Assembly: GCA_035651955.1 (NCBI GenBank) | Contig: DASRES010000077.1 | Coordinates: 18,315-82,314 of the forward strand | Source: Acidimicrobiia bacterium | GTDB taxonomy: Bacteria; Actinomycetota; Acidimicrobiia; IMCC26256; JAMXLJ01 | DNA: 64,000 bases | Direction: 5' to 3' | In this document: piece after piece, positions 59,211 to 64,000 of the stretch | Position numbering within the stretch: the stretch's first letter is position 1 | Layout of the letters: each line of letters opens with the position of its first letter | Program-made: the position numbers and the translations under genes | Notes under the pieces: generated by a model | Databases searched by the model: none | What the model was told of the DNA's origin: nothing | Seen by the model: only the letters and a program-made list of their open reading frames with translations

Positions 59211-61070
59211 TCAGCCCGTCGTGAGCGCGACCGCGTTGGGCGGTGACAGCACCGACTGCGCCTGGAGGACCGCGGGCGCGCCGCCGAACGCCGCGATCCC
59301 ACCGTCGTCGCGCAACGCGTAGCCGCCGCCGGCGCTCGTCAACACGAGGCCGCGCGCGGCGTCACGCCCGAAGTAGGGCGCCGGGACGGCGGGCGCGCCG
59401 GTCGCGGGCCAGATGCCGCCGAAGCCGTCGAGCACGTACACGAAGCTCGTGCCGGGGCGCACCGCGACGTCGCGCGCGATGTCCCAGCCCGGCCAGTAGC
59501 CGTGCGTCGCGAGCGCGGGCGCCGTGCCGAACCGGTGCAACGAGCCCCAGCCGTCGAGCACGTAGCCGCCGGTCCCGCTCGGGAGGACGACGAGCCGCCG
59601 CGCGATGTCCCAGCCCGGCCAGTAGCCCGAGACCGCGACCGCGGGCGCGCTCCCGAACGGGTGCAGCCCGCCGAACCCGTCGAGCACGTAGCCGCCCGCC
59701 CCGCCCGGGAGCAGCGCGACATCACGCGCGATGTCCCAGCCGGGCCAGTAGCCCGTCGTCCTGAGCGGGGGCGCGGCACCGTACGGGTGCAGCGCGCCGT
59801 AGCCGTCGAGCACGTACCCGCCGGCGCCGCCGGGCAGCTCCGCGGCGCCACGTGCCATGCCCCACCCGGGCCAGTAGCCGGTCGGCGTGACCGCGGCCTG
59901 GCCGCCCGCGGGATAGAGCCCGCCCCACGCGTCGAGCGCGAGCAGGCGCGCCGCACCCGACTGCGGAACCCAGCTGGGGAAGACGGGCGGCGAGTCGCTC
60001 ACCCGCGACGTGACGCTCGCGCGGATCGCGGGCAGCAACGCGTAGAGGTCGTCACCGGGACATGCCGTGAACCAGGTGTCGCGGTGACCGACGATCGTCG
60101 GGATCGTGACGGTCGTGCCCGCGGCGAACTTGTCGTTGCCGGACGTCGTGTACGCGACGGGCGCGCGCGGGTCGACGTGGTCGACCCAGAACTTCCACGC
60201 GATGAGACGCTCGAGCGCGTCGACCGCGACGGCCGACGGCTGCGTCGTCATGTAGTTGCCGATCATCGCGATGCCGACGCTCTCGGTGTTGAACCCGATC
60301 GCGTGCGCACCGAGGACGGGCTTGTCGACCCCGCCGTAACGGCCCTCGAAGATCTGGCCGTACTTGTCGACGAGGAAGTTGTACATCATGTCGCAGTACC
60401 CGAGCGTGACGACCGAGTACGTGTAGATGCCGCGCACGATCGAGAAGCTGTCGGCGGGCGAGTACGTGTTGCCGTCGGCGGTGTGGTGCACGACGGCAAA
60501 GCGCAGACGATCGCTGTACTGCGGCGCGCCGTTGCAGTTGCGGTAGCGAAGGCTCTCGTCGGCGCCCCATTGCGCGCGCGAGATGATGCCGGGGTACGCG
60601 ACCGCGGCGTCCGCGCTGGACGACGGGTGCGTCGGGTTCGGTGCGTCCACCGTGTGCAGGTCGACGTGCGTCGCACCGCCGCTCGCGAGCTGCACGCGCA
60701 CGCCGGTCGAGCCGCGCACCCAGACCGGCTCGGTCGCGTTGGTCACGGCGTGCGCGGCCTCCGCGGTGCCGGGATCGGGGCCGGTGTCGACCGTGTCGAG
60801 CGGCGCGGGTGCCGACCAGCGACCGTGCGTGTCGCGGGTCGAGACCGTGAACTGCGCGTGCGGGTCGCCCGACCACTTCACGCCGACGAGGTCGGCGTGG
60901 ACGTCCGCGTCGGCGCGCCAGCCGCCGCCGACCGCCTGCGCGGCGAGCGCGACACGCGACTCGGTCGTGGGCGGTCGTGACGGCCCGTTCGTCGTCGCGA
61001 CGGGGCTGACGACCATGACGAGGCCGAGGACGGCCGCCAACGAACCGACGACCAGCCAACGTCGCGCCAC
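59211..61070 (-). CDS. Secreted peptidoglycan amidase with C-terminal 42-residue repeats
   Basis: A 619-aa exported N-acetylmuramoyl-L-alanine amidase of the PGRP/Amidase_2 fold. Signal peptide VVGSLAAVLGLVMVVSPVA. The amidase domain (about 160-340) has ISRAQWGADES, the zinc ligand His in VVHHTADGN, and the second His and Cys in IVGHRD and FTACPGDD. From about residue 383 five or so tandem repeats follow, each around GYWPGWDIARD ... GGYVLDGFGGLHPFG ... AP, 42 residues per unit, a likely wall- or glycan-binding stalk. A separate N-terminal segment (residues 40-160) is of unknown fold. Confidence 0.9.
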   Translation of the reverse strand: MARRWLVVGSLAAVLGLVMVVSPVATTNGPSRPPTTESRVALAAQAVGGGWRADADVHADLVGVKWSGDPHAQFTVSTRDTHGRWSAPAPLDTVDTGPDPGTAEAAHAVTNATEPVWVRGSTGVRVQLASGGATHVDLHTVDAPNPTHPSSSADAAVAYPGIISRAQWGADESLRYRNCNGAPQYSDRLRFAVVHHTADGNTYSPADSFSIVRGIYTYSVVTLGYCDMMYNFLVDKYGQIFEGRYGGVDKPVLGAHAIGFNTESVGIAMIGNYMTTQPSAVAVDALERLIAWKFWVDHVDPRAPVAYTTSGNDKFAAGTTVTIPTIVGHRDTWFTACPGDDLYALLPAIRASVTSRVSDSPPVFPSWVPQSGAARLLALDAWGGLYPAGGQAAVTPTGYWPGWGMARGAAELPGGAGGYVLDGYGALHPYGAAPPLRTTGYWPGWDIARDVALLPGGAGGYVLDGFGGLHPFGSAPAVAVSGYWPGWDIARRLVVLPSGTGGYVLDGWGSLHRFGTAPALATHGYWPGWDIARDVAVRPGTSFVYVLDGFGGIWPATGAPAVPAPYFGRDAARGLVLTSAGGGYALRDDGGIAAFGGAPAVLQAQSVLSPPNAVALTTG

Positions 61071-61198
61071 CCGGGGCCCTCCCTCGCCGAACCAGCCGTC
61101 GTTGCATCGGTTCCGGCGGGGCGCGTCTTGAGGTCCGGTCGTGTGACGCGCGCTTACGCTGGAAGGTCCGCGATCGGCACGAGAGGGAGCGACGACCG

Positions 61199-62383
61199 AT
61201 GTCCGGCGAGCTCGGCTACGCGGCGTTCGACGCCGACAACCACTACTACGAGGCCCTCGACGCGTTCACCCGTCACCTCGACCCCGCGCTCGGGCCCCGC
61301 ACCGTGCAGTGGGCCGAGATCGACGGGCGCAAGTACCACGTCGTCGCGGGGCGGGTGTCCCACGCCGTCGTCAACCCGACCTTCGATCCCATCGCCAAGG
61401 CCGGCGCGATGCACGACTACTTCCGGGGCAACCCCGACGGCCGCAACCCGCTCGAGTTCCTGCGCGAGCGCGAGCCGATCCGGCCCGAGTACCGCGACCG
61501 CGACGCGCGGCTCGCGGTGATGGACGAGCAGGGCGTCGCGCAGATCTGGCTCTTCCCGACGCTGGGGATCCTCTACGAGGAGCTGCTGAAGGAGGACCCG
61601 GAGGCGGTCGCACTCGTCTTCCGCTCGTTCAACCAGTGGGTCGAGGAGGACTGGGGCTTCGCGTACCGGGACCGGATCTTCGCCGCGCCGTACATCTCGC
61701 TCGCCGACGTCAACGCGGCGGTGCGCGAGCTCGACTGGGCGCTGGAACGTGGTGCGCGCGTCGTGTGCATGCGGCCCGCGGCGCCGACGACGGTCTTCGG
61801 GCAGCTGCCGCCGGCCGACCCGTGGTTCGATCCGTTCTGGTCGCGCGTGAACGAGACGGGCATCACCGTCGTGGTGCACGCGGGGGACAGCGGTTACTCG
61901 TCGCAGGGCTACGCGCGTGACGGGTTCTCCGCGACCTTCGGCGGCAGCGGCCGGCCGTCGATCAAGATGCTCGCGATCGAGCGCGCGATCTACGACTTCC
62001 TCGCGTCGCTGATCTTCGACCGCCTGTTCACGCGCTTCCCGAACGTGCGCGTCGCGTCGGTCGAGAACGGCTCGGAGTTCCTGCCCGACCTGTTCCGCAA
62101 GCTGCACTCGGTGTCGCGCAAGATCCCCGGGTTCTTCCCCGAGGACCCGGTCGAGACGTTCCGACGCAACATCTGGATCAACCCGTTCTGGGAGGACGAC
62201 CCGTACGAGACGGTCGAGCTGATGGGGGCCGACCGCGTCATCTTCGGGTCGGACTGGCCGCACATCGAGGGCATGCCCGAGCCGCTCGACTACGTCCGTG
62301 AGCTCAAGGACTTCGACGACGACACGCGCCGCCTCATCATGCGCGACAACACCCGCGAGCTGAACGAGCTGCGCCCCGCGTAG
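61199..62383 (+). CDS. Amidohydrolase family protein
   Basis: A 394-aa COG2159-type metal-dependent hydrolase. The N-terminal metal motif is FDADNHYYE. The second metal strand is TVVVHAGDSGY, and the C-terminal GSDWPHIEGMPEP holds the catalytic Asp. Length is normal. ATG with GAGGGAG upstream. It is the third member of this family in the window, away from the catabolic cluster and without the shared operator, so it is probably controlled separately. A hairpin follows at 62410. Confidence 0.87.
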   Translation: MSGELGYAAFDADNHYYEALDAFTRHLDPALGPRTVQWAEIDGRKYHVVAGRVSHAVVNPTFDPIAKAGAMHDYFRGNPDGRNPLEFLREREPIRPEYRDRDARLAVMDEQGVAQIWLFPTLGILYEELLKEDPEAVALVFRSFNQWVEEDWGFAYRDRIFAAPYISLADVNAAVRELDWALERGARVVCMRPAAPTTVFGQLPPADPWFDPFWSRVNETGITVVVHAGDSGYSSQGYARDGFSATFGGSGRPSIKMLAIERAIYDFLASLIFDRLFTRFPNVRVASVENGSEFLPDLFRKLHSVSRKIPGFFPEDPVETFRRNIWINPFWEDDPYETVELMGADRVIFGSDWPHIEGMPEPLDYVRELKDFDDDTRRLIMRDNTRELNELRPA

Positions 62384-62409
62384 CGAGCATCGCGCTCGTC
62401 GTTACCGCT

Positions 62410-62454
62410 TTGTGCGTCGCTCAATGTCGCTCTACGACAACGAGCGACGCACAA
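62410..62454. terminator. Hairpin downstream of the amidohydrolase
   Basis: TTGTGCGTCGCTC (62410-62422) and its complement (62442-62454) form perfect 13-bp arms with a 19-base loop. It lies 27 bp after the amidohydrolase stop and 13 bp from the 3' end of the convergent frame-shifted gene. It is likely a terminator for both directions. Confidence 0.7.
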
Positions 62455-62466
62455 CCGCTCGGACCG

Positions 62467-62859
62467 CTACCCGCCGACGGCGCCGAGACTTCCGACCGGA
62501 GCGACGGGCCGGCCACGCGGGCAGAACCAGGTGGCGCGCCCGTCACGGTCCAGGTCCGCGCGCAGCGGGTGGTTCGGGTGGTCGGGGCACATCGGCCAGC
62601 CACCCCCAGACGACGTCCTCGTCGAGCCACTCCTCGCAGAGCTTGTCGACGAGCGCGACCAGCGCGCGCTCGTCATCCCGCGGAAGCGGCAGGCCGACCT
62701 CGCCGACGAAGCTCCCGTCGACGTCGAGGCGAACTCGCGACCAGCCCCGCTTCGAACCCGGGCGCGGGTGTGAAGAGCAGTGCCAGCCACCGCCCGGGTC
62801 GTCGCGTCGAGATCGGTGCAGATCCTCGCGAGCGATTCGTCGTGCACGAGAGCAAGCAT
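62467..62859 (-). pseudogene. Frame-shifted gene for a small protein with a Cys/His cluster
   Basis: Translation as one frame is inconsistent. The start (MLALVHDESLARICTDLDATTRAVAG) and the end (WPMCPDHPNHPLRADLDRDG ... WFCPRGR) are in one frame. The convincing middle (RVRLDVDGSFVGEVGLPL, then ALVDKLCEEWLDEDVVWG) is in another. The downstream shift is explained by one extra G in the GGGGG run complementary to about 62605-62609. The upstream shift lies near 62740-62765. Corrected, it would be about 130 aa with CxxH and Cys-rich elements, possibly zinc binding. Assembly errors are an alternative to true decay. Confidence 0.55.
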
Positions 62860-62947
62860 GGCGCGGATGCGCTGACGAGAAGCAGAGAATTCTCGCCCTC
62901 TTCGCCGCTCGCACGGCGTTCAGTGACACACCCCTCGTTCATACTGA

Positions 62948-64000
62948 ATGCATGCTGGCGTGGCGGAGGTGCGGGCGGAACGGGATCGAGTCGCCGCGTT
63001 GGTGCGCCGGACGCGGCCGCGCTCGCGGATGCGGAGCCGATGTGGAACGCGTTCGAGAGGATCGAACGGCTCGCCGCGAACGCCAAGACGCTGCTCGCCC
63101 AGCGCGTCGAAGAAGCCGCCGCGTGGCGCCAGCGCGGCCATCGCGACACCGCCGAGGGGATGGCGAAGCAGTCAGGCACCACGCGCGGCGCGGCGAAGCG
63201 GCAGCTCGCGCTGTCCAAGCGGCTCGACGCGCATCCGGCGACCGAGACCGCGATGCGCAGGGGTGAGATCTCACCCGCGCAGGCCGCGCTCGTCGCCGCG
63301 GGCGCGAACGGCAACGCCGCCGCGGAACGGCGCCTGCTGGACACGGCGAGGAGCTCGACGGTCGCGGCGCTGCGCCAGGAGGCGGCCCGCGAGCGCGCCA
63401 AGGCGGACCCGGACCCCGAGGAGACCGAACGGCGCATGCACGAGGAGCGGCGGGCCCGGTCGTGGACCGACGAGGAAGGCCGCTGGCACTTCAACGCGAC
63501 CGGCACGGTGCGCGACGGCAGCCATGTGGCTCGCGTGCTGGAGCGCCTCGTGAACGAGGAGTTCACCAACGCCCGCCGGGAAGGTCGGCGTGAGGAGCGT
63601 GAGGCGTACGCGTTCGACGCGTTCGTCCGCGTGTTCCGGGACCACGACCGGCGAGCCGACGAGAACCCGAAGAAGGGGCACCGCTGCCCGTCGTACCTGT
63701 CGATCCTCCGGGTCGACTACCAGGCGCTGTTGCGCGGCCGGGTCGAGGGTGACGAGCTGTGCGAGGTCGCCGGGCTCGGACCCGTCCCGATCCCCACGGC
63801 ACGCGACCTGCTGGGCGAGAGCGTCCTCAAGCTCGTCGTCACCAAAGGCGACGACGTCGCCAACGTGACCCATCTCGGCCGCGGGCCGAAGGTCGCCCAG
63901 AAGATCGCGCTCCTGTGGCAGTCACCCTGTTGCAGCGTCGAGGGCTGCACCCGGACCCGCATCGAGTTCGACCACCGCGAACCGTGGGCGAGCACCAAGC
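62948..64000 (+). CDS. DUF222/HNH endonuclease-type protein (3' end outside window)
   Basis: A DUF222-containing protein of the type common in actinomycetes, often with a C-terminal HNH nuclease. The helical DUF222 body runs from MWNAFERIERLAANAKTLLAQRV through GMAKQSGTTRGAAKRQLAL, ISPAQAALVAAGA and WHFNATGTV. At the right edge the HNH start is visible: CCSVEGCTRTRIEFDHREPWA, with the zinc Cys pair and the His of the HNH. The likely N-terminus (MHAGVAEVRAERDRVAALV, from 62948) is one base out of frame with the body. Inserting one G near 63000 joins them; otherwise the ATG at 63040 is the start. The gene runs off the window. Confidence 0.8.

Noticed and set aside
59211..59960. Regular repeats here were considered as a CRISPR array or tandem DNA repeat.
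   Set aside because: The period is 126 bp, in frame, and codes for 42-residue protein repeats with base differences between units. There is no repeat-spacer structure.
1..64000. tRNA, rRNA, riboswitch, prophage attachment sites and insertion sequences were looked for in the gaps.
   Set aside because: Gaps are short and none shows a cloverleaf, transposase, or flanking repeats that I could support by eye.

Overview
The window is about 70% G+C. Genes are tightly packed and often overlap by 4 bp (ATGA or GTGA), GTG starts are common, and many secreted proteins have Arg/Ala-rich signal peptides with lipoboxes. An F420-type luciferase-like oxidoreductase, a COG2159-type amidohydrolase set, a DUF222/HNH protein and an amidase with GYWPGW repeats together suggest a high-GC actinomycete, perhaps class Acidimicrobiia. 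That placement is an inference. I saw no rRNA, tRNA, CRISPR array or insertion sequence.

Region 1 (1-18 kb) is a catabolic island. It encodes two amidohydrolases, a class II aldolase, an LLM oxidoreductase, a Rieske oxygenase with an NTF2-fold partner, a Baeyer-Villiger monooxygenase, a cyclase-family hydrolase, three SDR dehydrogenases, an acyl-CoA dehydrogenase, a fused alpha-beta E1 dehydrogenase, an acyl-CoA ligase and a TetR regulator. Its core is built as four divergent gene pairs. Each of the four promoter gaps carries the same 14-bp element (consensus AMCRGTCRGTACAR), and one of the four lies in front of the TetR gene itself. I read this as a self-contained TetR regulon for ring oxidation, lactone formation or opening, CoA activation and beta-oxidation of an unknown cyclic substrate. 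This is the strongest candidate here for an undescribed system.

Region 2 (18-35 kb) holds a secreted alpha/beta hydrolase with a SnoaL-like partner, a beta-helix lipoprotein, an Hsp20 chaperone, a complete Mrp sodium/proton antiporter operon (A and B fused, then C-D-E-F-G), an ABC-2 exporter, an AraC regulator with a VOC protein, a P450, and a molybdate uptake operon (modA, a HTH-Mop protein, modB, modC). Region 3 (35-45 kb) looks like a cell-surface polysaccharide locus. It has three paralogous FemAB/GNAT-like transferases, two GH16 glycosidases, a flippase, a large polytopic membrane protein and a lincosamide-type nucleotidyltransferase.

Region 4 (45-64 kb) is mixed. It contains a membrane GGDEF-EAL protein with a degenerate GGDEF half, a PPIC lipoprotein, a VOC protein, a GT2-GT39 operon behind four direct repeats spaced exactly 11 bp apart, a secreted lipase with a beta-propeller lipoprotein, a TauE/LysR divergent pair, a peptidoglycan amidase with 42-residue repeats, and a third amidohydrolase. 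The window ends in a DUF222/HNH gene. Between 62.4 and 63.0 kb, two neighbouring reading frames appear broken by single-base shifts. Several gene ends carry long perfect hairpins that probably terminate transcription from both sides.
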